Positions 15,238 through 23,420 are shown, counted from the stretch's first letter. The stretch is DNA of 26,472 nucleotides from JAAYJS01 sp964346185 (GCA_964346185.1 CAYFTR010000022.1:1-26472); one strand, 5' to 3'. Program-made: numbers and translations. Notes: a model not told the origin generated them from the letters alone.

Positions 15238-18200
15238 TTATGCCTTAACTATGGCGATACCGGTGTCGTGACTGTTTAAGTTACTGATTTCCAAGGGTTC
15301 TTCCGTTCTTTGAAGGGTGTTGGCCAAACACTCTTTCATAATAAAATCCTGATGGATTTTAACAGCGTCCGCTACGGTTTCGCCCGCATTGTAAGAAATT
15401 TCAATGCGATCCATCATTTCAAGACCGGCGGTTTTACGCATTTGTTGAATTTTAGATATAAACTCTCTGGCATAGCCTTCCATTAGCAGTGCTTCATTGA
15501 GGGTTGTATCCAATATTACAAACAGATTATTGGCGGTCTGTACATTAAAACCCTTTCGGGATTGAATGCGCACATCCAGAAAATCCGGTGTTAATTTTAA
15601 GGTATTGCCGTCGACAGTTACTTCTGCAAAACCGTCCTTTTCCAAGTCTTCGATCATCTTGGCGGCATCTGCCTGTGCCAACGCTTTGCCCAACAATTTA
15701 ACATTTTTACCGAGGGCGGGCCCGGCAACTTTAAAGTTCGGCTTTATTTGATAATCGATAAATTCATTTAAATTCGTATCGAATTCAATCATTTTAACAT
15801 TTAATTCGTCTAGGATGAGATTGGTTAAATCTCCTAAATAGGCTTCATGTTTTTTGTCCAAGATGATTTTACCGATGGGCTGACGCACTTTAATTTGTGC
15901 ATCTTCTCTGGCACTACGTCCCAATCCGACCAGATCCCGAACCATATCCATGGGACCTTCAACCGCGTCATTCAACAGGCTTTCATTTACTTCCGGGAAA
16001 TCGCTTAAATGTACGGACGTTTCTCCGGTAAGAGCGATGTACAATTCTTCGGAAATAAAGGGTGCAAAGGGTGCACATAATCTCGATAATACATGAAGAA
16101 CTTCGTAAGTGGTGTTGAATACGGCTTTCTTATCGTCGTTGAGTTCGCTGTTCCAGAAGCGACGTCTGTTAACACGGATGTACCAGTTGGACAAGTCTTC
16201 ATTAATAAAGCTTTGGATCGCTCTAACGGATTTTGTTAAATCGTATTGATCCATTTCCGAGCGTACCGTCTGCACCAATCGATTGAGTTTGGATAAAATC
16301 CAACGATCGATAATGGGGCGATCATCGTAAGGAACGTTAAAACGCCTCGGATCAATTTGGTCGGTATTGGCATAAAGGACAAAGAACGCATAGGTGTTTC
16401 TCAAAGTATTGAAAAACTTGCTCTGTACTTCTCTAATACCCTCGGGGTCAAAACGGGTCGGTGACCAAACCGGAGATACGTGTAGCAAATACCAACGCAG
16501 AGCATCGGCACCGTATCGGTCAAACAATTGGAAAGGATCCACGGTGTTGCCCTTGGACTTACTCATTTTTTGACCTTTCGAGTCTAAAATTAAGTCGTTG
16601 ACCAATACGTTTTTATAAGGTGATTGCCCCGTTACAAAGGTAGATATTGCAATTAAAGAGTAAAACCAACCGCGGGTTTGGTCGATCCCTTCACAGACAA
16701 AATCCGCCGGGAACTGGTCTTCAAAGCGTTCTTTATTTTCGAAGGGATAGTGGTATTGGGCAAAGGGCATGGAACCGGAATCGAACCAAACGTCAACTAC
16801 ATCTTCCACTCGGGTCATTCTGCCGCCGCATTTCGGGCAGGTCAGGTGAACGTCGTCAACGTAGGGGCGGTGCAATTCGATGTTTTCGTCGATTTCTTCG
16901 ATTGCCCTTTCTTTTAATTCTTTTCTGGATCCCACCGACTCCAAGTGGTCGCAAGCGGGGTTATCACATCGCCAAATATTTAAAGGTGTCCCCCAATAGC
17001 GACTTCTGGAGATCGCCCAGTCTTTGAGGTTTTCCAGCCAATTGCCGAAGCGTTTTTCGCCGACAAAGCCCGGAAACCAATTGACACCGTTATTGTTTTT
17101 TATGAGCTGATCTTTAATTTTAGTTATTTCTATGTACCAGGAGGGTTTTGCGTAATATAACAAAGGTGTTTTACAACGCCAACAATGGGGGTAGTTGTGG
17201 ACAATTTTTTCTTTTTTAAAGAGTTTGCCTTCTTCCCGCAACCATTTAATGATATCCAGATCCAGCCCCTCTTCCATGACAAAGCGTCCTTTCCAAGGAG
17301 TATCGGTGTATTTGCCGGTTTCATCGACGGGTTGTAATACGGGTAAATCGTATTGTTGGCCGACTGCGTAGTCGTCTTCCCCGAAAGCAGGTGCCATGTG
17401 TACAACGCCCGTTCCGTCATCGGTGGTAACATAATCGGCACAAACAATATAAAACGCATCTTTGTTGGGCGGCAGGGGCACAAAAGGCATCAATTGATGG
17501 TAGTGCAGACCCTCCAAAGTTTTTCCTTTAAAGGTTTCTATAATTTCGGCTTCTTCACCCAATAATGTCGGTACTAAATTGGCCGCACAGATATAAGTTT
17601 CGCCTTCGCTCTTAACTCTGGCATAATCGGCTTCAGGATGAACCGCCAAAGCAACGTTGGCCGCCAAAGTCCAAGGTGTGGTGGTCCAAGCTAAAAAGTA
17701 TTCTTTTACGTCTTTGCGTTCAAAGGCAACGACAATGGTGTTGGTTTGGTCTTCCTGGTAGCCTTGGGCGACCTCGTGGGTTGCCAGACCGGTGCCACAA
17801 CGGGGGCAATAGGGTAATATTTTATGCCCCTCATAGATAAAGTCTTCTTTAAAAAATTTATTGAGAATCCACCAGACCGATTCGATATAATCGTTATCCA
17901 GGGTAATATAGGGGTCGTCCATATCAATGAGATAACCCATGCGGTTACTCATATCCCGCCACAGTTTTTCGTAGCTGAATACCGATTGTTTACACATGTT
18001 ATTGAATTCGCTGATGCCGTAAGCTTCAATTTCCGGCTTGCTGCTGATGTTTAATTTTTTTTCGACTTCAATTTCTACCGGTAAACCGTGGGTATCCCAG
18101 CCGGCCTTTCTGACAACGCGGTACCCTTTCATGGTGTGGTATTTACATACCGTGTCTTTTAAAGTTCTTGCCAACACGTGATGAATGCCGGGTTTGCCGT

Positions 18201-18351
18201 TGGCTGTCGGAGGCCCCTCGTAAAACACAAAATTCTCGTTATCTTTTCTGTTATCTATGGTTTTCTCAAGCAAGTTCATATCTTCCCATTGAGAGGATAT
18301 GGCTTCTTCTACTTCTTTAACACTTTTATTTGACAAAGGTTTAAATATCAA
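15238..18351 (-). CDS. ileS: Isoleucyl-tRNA synthetase, long (type 2) form with GIHH signature
   Basis: 1037 residues, matching the long eukaryote-like type 2 IleRS and not the roughly 930-residue type 1. It charges tRNA-Ile with isoleucine. The class I signature that is normally HIGH reads GIHH at 55-58 (in PPTANGKPGIHHVLA). The second signature KMSKS is intact at 595-599. The editing domain has the WTTTPWTL motif (222-229), and Zn-like CPRC (182-185) and CWRC (390-393) pairs are present. The start is TTG at 18351, with GGGG about 9 nt upstream and no closer ATG. Expression is controlled by a T-box leader. Altered GXHH type 2 enzymes have been reported as hyper-resistant to mupirocin; that this copy behaves so is inference. 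Confidence 0.95.
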   Translation of the reverse strand: MIFKPLSNKSVKEVEEAISSQWEDMNLLEKTIDNRKDNENFVFYEGPPTANGKPGIHHVLARTLKDTVCKYHTMKGYRVVRKAGWDTHGLPVEIEVEKKLNISSKPEIEAYGISEFNNMCKQSVFSYEKLWRDMSNRMGYLIDMDDPYITLDNDYIESVWWILNKFFKEDFIYEGHKILPYCPRCGTGLATHEVAQGYQEDQTNTIVVAFERKDVKEYFLAWTTTPWTLAANVALAVHPEADYARVKSEGETYICAANLVPTLLGEEAEIIETFKGKTLEGLHYHQLMPFVPLPPNKDAFYIVCADYVTTDDGTGVVHMAPAFGEDDYAVGQQYDLPVLQPVDETGKYTDTPWKGRFVMEEGLDLDIIKWLREEGKLFKKEKIVHNYPHCWRCKTPLLYYAKPSWYIEITKIKDQLIKNNNGVNWFPGFVGEKRFGNWLENLKDWAISRSRYWGTPLNIWRCDNPACDHLESVGSRKELKERAIEEIDENIELHRPYVDDVHLTCPKCGGRMTRVEDVVDVWFDSGSMPFAQYHYPFENKERFEDQFPADFVCEGIDQTRGWFYSLIAISTFVTGQSPYKNVLVNDLILDSKGQKMSKSKGNTVDPFQLFDRYGADALRWYLLHVSPVWSPTRFDPEGIREVQSKFFNTLRNTYAFFVLYANTDQIDPRRFNVPYDDRPIIDRWILSKLNRLVQTVRSEMDQYDLTKSVRAIQSFINEDLSNWYIRVNRRRFWNSELNDDKKAVFNTTYEVLHVLSRLCAPFAPFISEELYIALTGETSVHLSDFPEVNESLLNDAVEGPMDMVRDLVGLGRSAREDAQIKVRQPIGKIILDKKHEAYLGDLTNLILDELNVKMIEFDTNLNEFIDYQIKPNFKVAGPALGKNVKLLGKALAQADAAKMIEDLEKDGFAEVTVDGNTLKLTPDFLDVRIQSRKGFNVQTANNLFVILDTTLNEALLMEGYAREFISKIQQMRKTAGLEMMDRIEISYNAGETVADAVKIHQDFIMKECLANTLQRTEEPLEISNLNSHDTGIAIVKA

Positions 18352-18396
18352 CGCTTTGTTCCCCTTTCTTTATTCTGAATTTTAAAAATTTACAAT

Positions 18397-18661
18397 AAAA
18401 AAACGCCCCTAAGGGACGAAAATATCGCGGTACCACCCAATTTGGCAGGTCGCCCTGCCCACTTAATACGATAACGGTGCAACCGGTGTTTTCTACGAAA
18501 TTTCAAAAACACAGCTCCCGGGTGATCCATAAAAACTTTCCTTTAAAATCTTTCAGCATCTGATTTATTCTCTGTAAAAGGAAACACTTTTTTAACGTCC
18601 CGTTCTCAGCTTTTAGTGTTCAACGGTGTGAATTTTTCACTTTAATTTATCTTAGACTTAG
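18397..18661 (-). promoter_or_regulatory. T-box riboswitch controlling ileS
   Basis: On the minus strand the leader carries the T-box core GGGTGGTACCGCG (18426-18438) and ends in the terminator CGTCCC-TTA-GGGGCG with seven Ts (18397-18418). Upstream is a stem I region of about 100 nt. A plausible Ile specifier codon ATC lies at 18524-18526 in GGATCACCCGGG. Uncharged tRNA-Ile is expected to stabilise the antiterminator and switch ileS on. The T-box call is firm; the exact specifier position is a best guess. Confidence 0.93.
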
Positions 18662-18667
18662 TAATCA

Positions 18668-18696
18668 ATTATAGCGAATGCGTCTAATAAAATCAA
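18668..18696 (-). promoter_or_regulatory. ileS promoter
   Basis: TTGATT at 18691-18696, a 17-nt spacer and TATAAT at 18668-18673 on the minus strand. It stands back to back with the divergent promoter starting at 18704. Confidence 0.8.
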
Positions 18697-18703
18697 GTTT
18701 TTC

Positions 18704-18732
18704 TTGTATGTTTCATTGAATTTCGTTACAAT
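18704..18732 (+). promoter_or_regulatory. Promoter of the small secreted protein gene
   Basis: TTGTAT at 18704-18709, a 17-nt spacer and TACAAT at 18727-18732. Confidence 0.65.
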
Positions 18733-18746
18733 AGAGGTCAATGGAA

Positions 18747-18776
18747 GTTATCGTTACGGCGATAACGCTTTTTCTT
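18747..18776 (+). terminator. Terminator-like hairpin in a 5' leader
   Basis: GTTATCG pairs with CGATAAC around TTACGG, followed by GCTTTTTCTT. It lies between the promoter and the ribosome site of the downstream gene, so it may be an attenuator. Its ligand or trigger is unknown. Confidence 0.35.
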
Positions 18777-18813
18777 AACGAAAGACCGACGCCAATCTAT
18801 AAGGAGGCATACC

Positions 18814-19374
18814 ATGAAAAAAAAGTTAATCGGTGTTGTTTTGTCACTTTTAGTTTTAGCGGGTGCGGGTATACCGATTGTCAAACAAAAAATTGATGCG
18901 AATAAACCTGCCCAGGAAGTAGAAATGCCCACCAAGCCGGTTGTAATCGAAGAAACCCCGAAACCGGAACCCAAACCGCAACCAGAGCAAACGGAACATA
19001 TTAAAGAGGTTATCGCCCAACACGAGGACGACATTTATAAAGATCCCGAAGTCATCGACAAAACCTACCCTGTCGACCTTGTTCCGCCTTATAAGGTGAA
19101 CGGTGTGACGGAATCCAACGAGTACACCACACCGGAAGGCGGCGTTGCATGGAGTACCCGTTACGGCTCCGACGCAACCATCGATGATATTACCGCTTTT
19201 TACAGCTCGCTTATCGGAGAAGGTGTTCAGGTTAAAGATGTGGAATCCGGCGGTAAGCGTATTTCCGGACAAATCACAGATTATAATGTGGATATTTTCG
19301 TATCTCCCAACAATCCGGAACGCACCGGATTGGGCTTTACAACATCGGTATCCATGGCTGTAGAAGAAAAATAG
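18814..19374 (+). CDS. Hypothetical secreted or membrane-anchored protein, 186 aa
   Basis: An N-terminal Lys-rich start and hydrophobic helix (KKKLIGVVLSLLVLAGAGIP) give a signal or anchor. No lipobox Cys is present, so it is probably anchored by the helix or cleaved by ordinary signal peptidase. Residues about 35-60 form a Pro/Glu/Lys-rich linker (EETPKPEPKPQPEQTE). The C-terminal domain of about 100 residues (VAWSTRYGSDATIDDITAFY to SVSMAVEEK) looks folded, with an alternating pattern suggesting alpha/beta structure. ATG 18814 follows AAGGAGG by 7 nt. I do not recognise the domain. The gene stands alone, with a promoter and a terminator. Confidence 0.85.
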   Translation: MKKKLIGVVLSLLVLAGAGIPIVKQKIDANKPAQEVEMPTKPVVIEETPKPEPKPQPEQTEHIKEVIAQHEDDIYKDPEVIDKTYPVDLVPPYKVNGVTESNEYTTPEGGVAWSTRYGSDATIDDITAFYSSLIGEGVQVKDVESGGKRISGQITDYNVDIFVSPNNPERTGLGFTTSVSMAVEEK

Positions 19375-19397
19375 TTCTTAAAACACGGTAACAAATT

Positions 19398-19443
19398 AAA
19401 AGACTTTGCAGACGAAATATTTTCGCAGGCAAAGTCTTTTTTA
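19398..19443. terminator. Shared bidirectional terminator
   Basis: AAAAGACTTTGC (19398-19409) pairs with its complement at 19429-19440, followed by Ts on the + strand and preceded by As that give Us on the minus strand. It lies between two convergent genes and can serve both. Confidence 0.8.
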
Positions 19444-19445
19444 AA

Positions 19446-20984
19446 TTAATTGTTTTTTTCCGTTGTTTCTTCCGAATGGGTTTTATGAACCAATTTTTTA
19501 TATTTTTCCTGTTTACTCCATGTTTTGGAATAAATCTCCCGCAATTGCCTGAATAAGTGAAACCCTTCGGTGTAAATAACCGATTTATTCGGCTCATAAA
19601 ATTTTTCCACTCTGCAACACAGGGCCGTCGCGGAAGTGTAGTTATCAAATAAGCCCATAGTAACCGATGCCGTTAACATGGCACCCTTGGAGGTATAGTC
19701 CTCGTCTTCATAGACACCGACGCGTCGACCGGTAACGTCTGCCAAAATTTGGGGCAACACCTCGCTTTGACCGCCTTCTCCGATCAGATACAATTGCCCA
19801 CCGGCCGGATTGTCCACAATGCTGTCCTTCACCGCATAGGATAACCCTTCGTAGACAGCTCGTAACAACTGTGCCTTGGTGGTATCTTCACCGATGCCTA
19901 AAAAGGCACCTTGTGCATGGGGGTGATAAAAGGGTGACAACTCTCCCTCTCCGGAAACATAAGGATGGTAGATAATGCCGCCCGATCCGGCGGCTTCGGA
20001 TTTTACCATGTTTTCCATCTCCCGAATATCTCCTTGACTTAACAGCACTTCTTTGCCCCAGGTAATGCTTCCGATACCCGTCAAAGAATTGCCAACCTCC
20101 AGACAAAGATCGCCGATGCCGTAATGTAAAAAGGATTTATAAATTTTATTGAAATCGCAATCTTTAAAACGCTTCACGACAACGGTGCGAACCGTTTCGG
20201 AAAACTCTATAGCAATATCCTGAGCACCGGCGGCACCGGCACCGATCGCCATAGATACCTGCCGTGTTGCACTTAATATGACGGGCAGGTTTTCAGGTAA
20301 CCCCAGGCGTTGTGCCAGTGCCGGCACAACCGTCCCCACCACATTGCCCGGTGCTAAAATTTCCGGCACACATTTTTTTAAATGTCCCAAACCGAAAATA
20401 GAAAATAAATCGACGGGAATACGATTATTGGCAAAAGCGGCATAGCAGGCGGTGGCATCGGTACGATCGGTTAACAGACGGTCGGTTAATTTATAAATCA
20501 GCCAATCCTTGGCAAAGAATATTTTGCCGAGTTTCAAGTATAAATCCGGTCTGTTTTTTTGTAGCCATAAGGCCAGCAAAAGTGTGTTGCCCTGCTCCGC
20601 TTTTCGCCCCAATACTTTGTGAATGCGTTTACCCCAGCCGGGTACTTTATGGTTAACGGTATAAAGCAACTCCTCTGTTCGGCCGTCGTTTTCCAGAATG
20701 GCCGGCATATAAGGTTGCCCCTTTGTGTCTAAGGAAAACAACCCGTTACCTTCCCCGGTGACGGACAGTGCCATAATATCCTGCGGGTTATCTTCGAACT
20801 TTTCCATTAAATTGCTTATCGCCCGACAACTTAAATCCCAATAAAGGTTTTGATCGATCTCTCTAATGTGCGGATTGTCAAACTCCAAGCGAATGGTACT
20901 CTTATAAGTGACCTTTCCTCTTTGGTCGTATAAAACCGCTTTAATAGACTCCGTTCCGCCGTCTAAAACCAGTATATATTTCAT
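19446..20984 (-). CDS. FGGY-family carbohydrate kinase homologue with altered catalytic site
   Basis: 512 residues with the two-domain FGGY fold. The N-terminal phosphate loop is DGGTESIKA (8-16), WLIYKLTDR is a family segment, and the C-terminal ATP-site motif GEGGQSEVLPQILADVTG is clear. The central motif where active kinases carry the catalytic Asp (usually GGxD before a small-residue stretch and GAG) reads PVILSATRQVSMAIGAG, placing Arg241 at the Asp position. The following GTS phosphate motif reads SET. The protein may therefore be inactive, non-catalytic, or use an unusual mechanism. Length is normal. ATG 20984 has GGGAGGG upstream. The C-terminal tail is polar and Lys-rich. It is monocistronic and divergent from exonuclease III. 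Substrate cannot be named. Confidence 0.82.
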   Translation of the reverse strand: MKYILVLDGGTESIKAVLYDQRGKVTYKSTIRLEFDNPHIREIDQNLYWDLSCRAISNLMEKFEDNPQDIMALSVTGEGNGLFSLDTKGQPYMPAILENDGRTEELLYTVNHKVPGWGKRIHKVLGRKAEQGNTLLLALWLQKNRPDLYLKLGKIFFAKDWLIYKLTDRLLTDRTDATACYAAFANNRIPVDLFSIFGLGHLKKCVPEILAPGNVVGTVVPALAQRLGLPENLPVILSATRQVSMAIGAGAAGAQDIAIEFSETVRTVVVKRFKDCDFNKIYKSFLHYGIGDLCLEVGNSLTGIGSITWGKEVLLSQGDIREMENMVKSEAAGSGGIIYHPYVSGEGELSPFYHPHAQGAFLGIGEDTTKAQLLRAVYEGLSYAVKDSIVDNPAGGQLYLIGEGGQSEVLPQILADVTGRRVGVYEDEDYTSKGAMLTASVTMGLFDNYTSATALCCRVEKFYEPNKSVIYTEGFHLFRQLREIYSKTWSKQEKYKKLVHKTHSEETTEKNN

Positions 20985-21079
20985 ACCGTACCCTCCCGTA
21001 AAGCCTTTTGATCGGATAACTAACTTATGATAAACTATATTATATCAAATGAAGAGCCAAAAATCGATAAGGAGACACA

Positions 21080-21850
21080 ATGCGACTATATTCTTGGAAC
21101 GTTAACGGCTTGCGTGCCGTTTCACAAAAAAATTTTTTACCCTGGGTCAAAGAAACCGATCCGGATATCCTATGCCTTCAGGAAACAAAGGCACATGAAA
21201 ACCAATTGGACGAAAGCTTAACGCAAATTGAAGGCTATCAATCCTATTTTCATTCCGCTGAAAGAAGAGGCTACAGCGGTACGGCGGTTTATTATAAGAA
21301 AGAACCCCTGTCCATAACAACCGGTTTGTCCGACCCTCGTTTTAATACCGAAGGCCGCACCATTGTTATGGAATATCCGGAGTTTACACTTTTTAACATT
21401 TATTTTCCCAACGGGCAACAAAGCGAAGAACGCTTAAAATTTAAAATGGACTTTTACGATTGCTTTTTAAAAGACGCCAACGCATTGGTTGCACAGGGCA
21501 AAAAAGTAATTGTTTGCGGCGATGTGAATACCGCCCATCGGGAGATCGATTTAAAAAATCCGAAATCCAACGCCAAGCGTTCCGGGTTTTTGCCCGTCGA
21601 ACGGGAGTGGATCGATCGCTTTATCGCAGAAGGGTATGTAGACACTTACCGCCACTTTTATCCTGAAACCGTGCAATACTCCTGGTGGAGCTATCGCTTT
21701 AACGCACGTAAAAACAACGCGGGGTGGCGTATCGACTATTTTTTTGTTTCGGAAAACGCTTTGGACATGATAAAAGACGCCGCCATTCACGACGATGTAA
21801 CGGGGTCCGACCATTGCCCCATTTCCCTACAACTGGATTTTAATCTCTAA
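21080..21850 (+). CDS. exoA: Exodeoxyribonuclease III (AP endonuclease)
   Basis: 256 residues of the ExoIII/APE1 family, for base-excision repair at abasic sites. Catalytic motifs are WNVNGLR (6-12), LQETKA with the metal-binding Glu35, IVCGDVNTAHREIDL, WWSYRFNARKNNAGWRIDY and the C-terminal SDHCPI. ATG 21080 follows AAGGAGA by 5 nt. It stands alone, divergent from the kinase homologue, with tRNA-Gln immediately downstream. Confidence 0.95.
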   Translation: MRLYSWNVNGLRAVSQKNFLPWVKETDPDILCLQETKAHENQLDESLTQIEGYQSYFHSAERRGYSGTAVYYKKEPLSITTGLSDPRFNTEGRTIVMEYPEFTLFNIYFPNGQQSEERLKFKMDFYDCFLKDANALVAQGKKVIVCGDVNTAHREIDLKNPKSNAKRSGFLPVEREWIDRFIAEGYVDTYRHFYPETVQYSWWSYRFNARKNNAGWRIDYFFVSENALDMIKDAAIHDDVTGSDHCPISLQLDFNL

Positions 21851-21852
21851 AC

Positions 21853-21882
21853 TTGACAAGCCCTGTAAAAATCATTTAAAAT
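21853..21882 (+). promoter_or_regulatory. tRNA-Gln promoter
   Basis: TTGACA at 21853-21858, an 18-nt spacer and TAAAAT at 21877-21882, right behind the exoA stop and 11 nt before the tRNA. Confidence 0.75.
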
Positions 21883-21893
21883 AAATGACACAC

Positions 21894-21968
21894 AGGGGTA
21901 TCGCCAAGCGGTAAGGCAATGGACTCTGACTCCATCATGCGCAGGTTCGAATCCTGCTACCCTTGCCA
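21894..21968 (+). tRNA. tRNA-Gln, anticodon CUG
   Basis: A 75-nt cloverleaf with encoded CCA (21966-21968). The acceptor AGGGGTA pairs with TACCCTT (one G-U). The anticodon stem ATGGA/TCCAT holds loop CTCTGAC, giving anticodon CTG (21926-21928), which reads CAG. The T arm has GGTTCGAATCC. Confidence 0.95.
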
Positions 21969-21976
21969 TCAACAAT

Positions 21977-22014
21977 AAAACCTAAGTGTGAATTTTCTTC
22001 CCGCTTAGGTTTTT
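21977..22014 (+). terminator. Terminator between tRNA-Gln and larE
   Basis: AAAACCTAAG pairs with CTTAGGTTTT across a 17-nt loop, with continuing Ts. It is 18 nt ahead of the larE start, and no separate larE promoter is visible after it, so larE probably depends on read-through. Confidence 0.8.
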
Positions 22015-22031
22015 CTATTATAAGGAGACCC

Positions 22032-22835
22032 ATGAACCCGTCACTTCAAACCAAACTGGACAAGTTTTACACTTTATTACAACCTTATCGTCATATCGCC
22101 GTTGCTTTTTCCGGCGGTGTCGATTCGACCTTATTATTATATCTTATTCAACAATCCGACAAGAAAAAAATAACCGCCATATCGGTTTTCGGTGCCATGA
22201 TGCCCGAGAGCGAACAACAAAGTTGCAAGGATATTTGCAAAAAATTTGATGTTGTTTTACACACACTGAGTTTTGAGCCTTTAAATCTGGAAGCCTTTCG
22301 AAATAACCGCCCCGACCGTTGCTACCATTGCAAACACGCTATTTTTACACTAATCAAAGACTTTGCCGAGCAATGCAAAGCCGATGTAGTTGTGGACGGT
22401 ACCAATGTCGACGACTTCGGCGATTACAGACCGGGGCTTAAAGCCTTGGAAGAATTAAATATCTTAAGTCCCTTCGCCCATAGCGGTATGACTAAAAGCG
22501 ATATTTACGCTTTGTCCCGACACTATCGTCTGCCCACCGCAGCCAAACCCGCCATGGCGTGTTTGGCATCACGCATCCCCACAGGTTCAACCATAACGGA
22601 AGCAAAACTTGCCGACATTGCAAAAGGCGAAGCTTTTCTTTCCGATTTGGGCTTAACTCAATACCGCTTAAGACATTTGGGCGATACCTGCCGTATTGAA
22701 TGTGGCGAACGGGATTTTCAACCGATCATCAGCCATCGACTTCCCATTATCAATTATTTGGAACACTTGGGTTTTAAACACATTTACTTAGATTTACAAG
22801 GCTACCGACAAGGTGCCATGAATCAAAAAAAATAA
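22032..22835 (+). CDS. larE: LarE-like ATP-dependent sacrificial sulfur transferase
   Basis: 267 residues of the PP-loop LarE family. In lactate racemase maturation LarE adenylates the pyridinium dicarboxylate intermediate and donates sulfur from its own cysteine to make the nickel-pincer ligand. The PP-loop SGGVDST is at 27-33, a CYHC pair at 97-100, DGTNVDDFGDYRPG at 122-135, and ACLASRIPTG with Cys177 lines up with the sacrificial Cys176 of the Lactobacillus enzyme. ATG 22032 follows AAGGAGACC; an upstream in-frame ATG would overlap the tRNA. No larA, larB or full larC is adjacent, though a LarC2-like gene is about 15 kb away. The family call is firm; the target enzyme is unknown. Confidence 0.88.
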   Translation: MNPSLQTKLDKFYTLLQPYRHIAVAFSGGVDSTLLLYLIQQSDKKKITAISVFGAMMPESEQQSCKDICKKFDVVLHTLSFEPLNLEAFRNNRPDRCYHCKHAIFTLIKDFAEQCKADVVVDGTNVDDFGDYRPGLKALEELNILSPFAHSGMTKSDIYALSRHYRLPTAAKPAMACLASRIPTGSTITEAKLADIAKGEAFLSDLGLTQYRLRHLGDTCRIECGERDFQPIISHRLPIINYLEHLGFKHIYLDLQGYRQGAMNQKK

Positions 22836-22843
22836 GTCTGTCT

Positions 22844-22892
22844 TTCGGCTTCGGCATTCATGAGAGAATGAATGCCGAAGCCGAATTTTTTT
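22844..22892 (+). terminator. larE terminator
   Basis: An 18-bp perfect stem (arms 22844-22861 and 22868-22885, starting TTCGGCTTCGGC) with loop GAGAGA and a seven-T tract. Confidence 0.92.
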
Positions 22893-22974
22893 AGCTCTTT
22901 CTTTTTGGCTTTATTAACATTTTAATTTTTCCAAACAAACCAAAAGAACTTTATTAAATTTAACAAAAATTTAA

Positions 22975-23028
22975 TTGACAAGAGCCATTTTTTCTTGCAC
23001 TATTGTATTATCTTAGTAATACAATAGT
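22975..23028 (+). promoter_or_regulatory. Promoter and 30-bp operator of the YtrA-like operon
   Basis: TTGACA lies at 22975-22980. A perfect inverted repeat with 12-bp arms, ACTATTGTATTA (22999-23010) and TAATACAATAGT (23017-23028) around TCTTAG, covers the expected -10 and start region and ends just before the ribosome site. This is the expected layout for autorepression by a GntR/YtrA dimer. The exact -10 is unclear (TATTGT or a TTGCAC/TAATAC pair). Confidence 0.75.
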
Positions 23029-23045
23029 ACAGCAAGGAGGTCACA

Positions 23046-23420
23046 ATGAAATGGCAGATTGATTCAAACAGTCCCATCTATCGCCAATTGATGGAATACA
23101 TTGTTATTCATATCGTTTCAGGACGCTATGTGCCCGGCGAAAGGCTCCCCTCCGTTAGAGATTTAGCTGAAAAAGTAGCGGTAAACCCCAACACTATGCA
23201 AAAAGCATTAACGGAATTGGAAAAGGAAGGGTTGGTTTACAGTCAACGAACAACCGGTCGGTTTGTAACCCAAGATAAAGATCTCATTCAAAAAAAGAAA
23301 AGAAGCATTGCCCTTCAGGAAATCGATACTTTTTTAACTAAAATGGAACAAATGGGTTATACGAAAAACGAAATTAAGCAATTAATTCGGGAAGTAAGAG
23401 AGGAGGCATCCATTGAATAA
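23046..23420 (+). CDS. GntR-family regulator, YtrA subfamily
   Basis: 124 residues. The winged helix-turn-helix spans about residues 10-77, with SPIYRQLMEYI, GERLPSVRDLAEKVAVNPNT and GLVYSQRTTGRFV. A short helical tail serves as the dimer region and there is no large effector domain, typical of YtrA regulators. ATG 23046 follows AAGGAGG. The last codons overlap the ABC ATPase start by 8 nt, so the three genes form an operon that this protein likely represses. YtrA operons often respond to cell-wall-active compounds; this one is not known to. Confidence 0.92.
   Translation: MKWQIDSNSPIYRQLMEYIVIHIVSGRYVPGERLPSVRDLAEKVAVNPNTMQKALTELEKEGLVYSQRTTGRFVTQDKDLIQKKKRSIALQEIDTFLTKMEQMGYTKNEIKQLIREVREEASIE

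Noticed and set aside
18856..19272. 138-codon minus-strand ORF opposite the small secreted protein
   Set aside because: The + strand frame has a ribosome site, promoter, signal-like N-terminus and terminator; the reverse frame has none of these.
21963..22835. LarE start at ATG 21963
   Set aside because: It would begin inside the tRNA-Gln 3' end and pass through the terminator. ATG 22032 has AAGGAGA and fits the family N-terminus.
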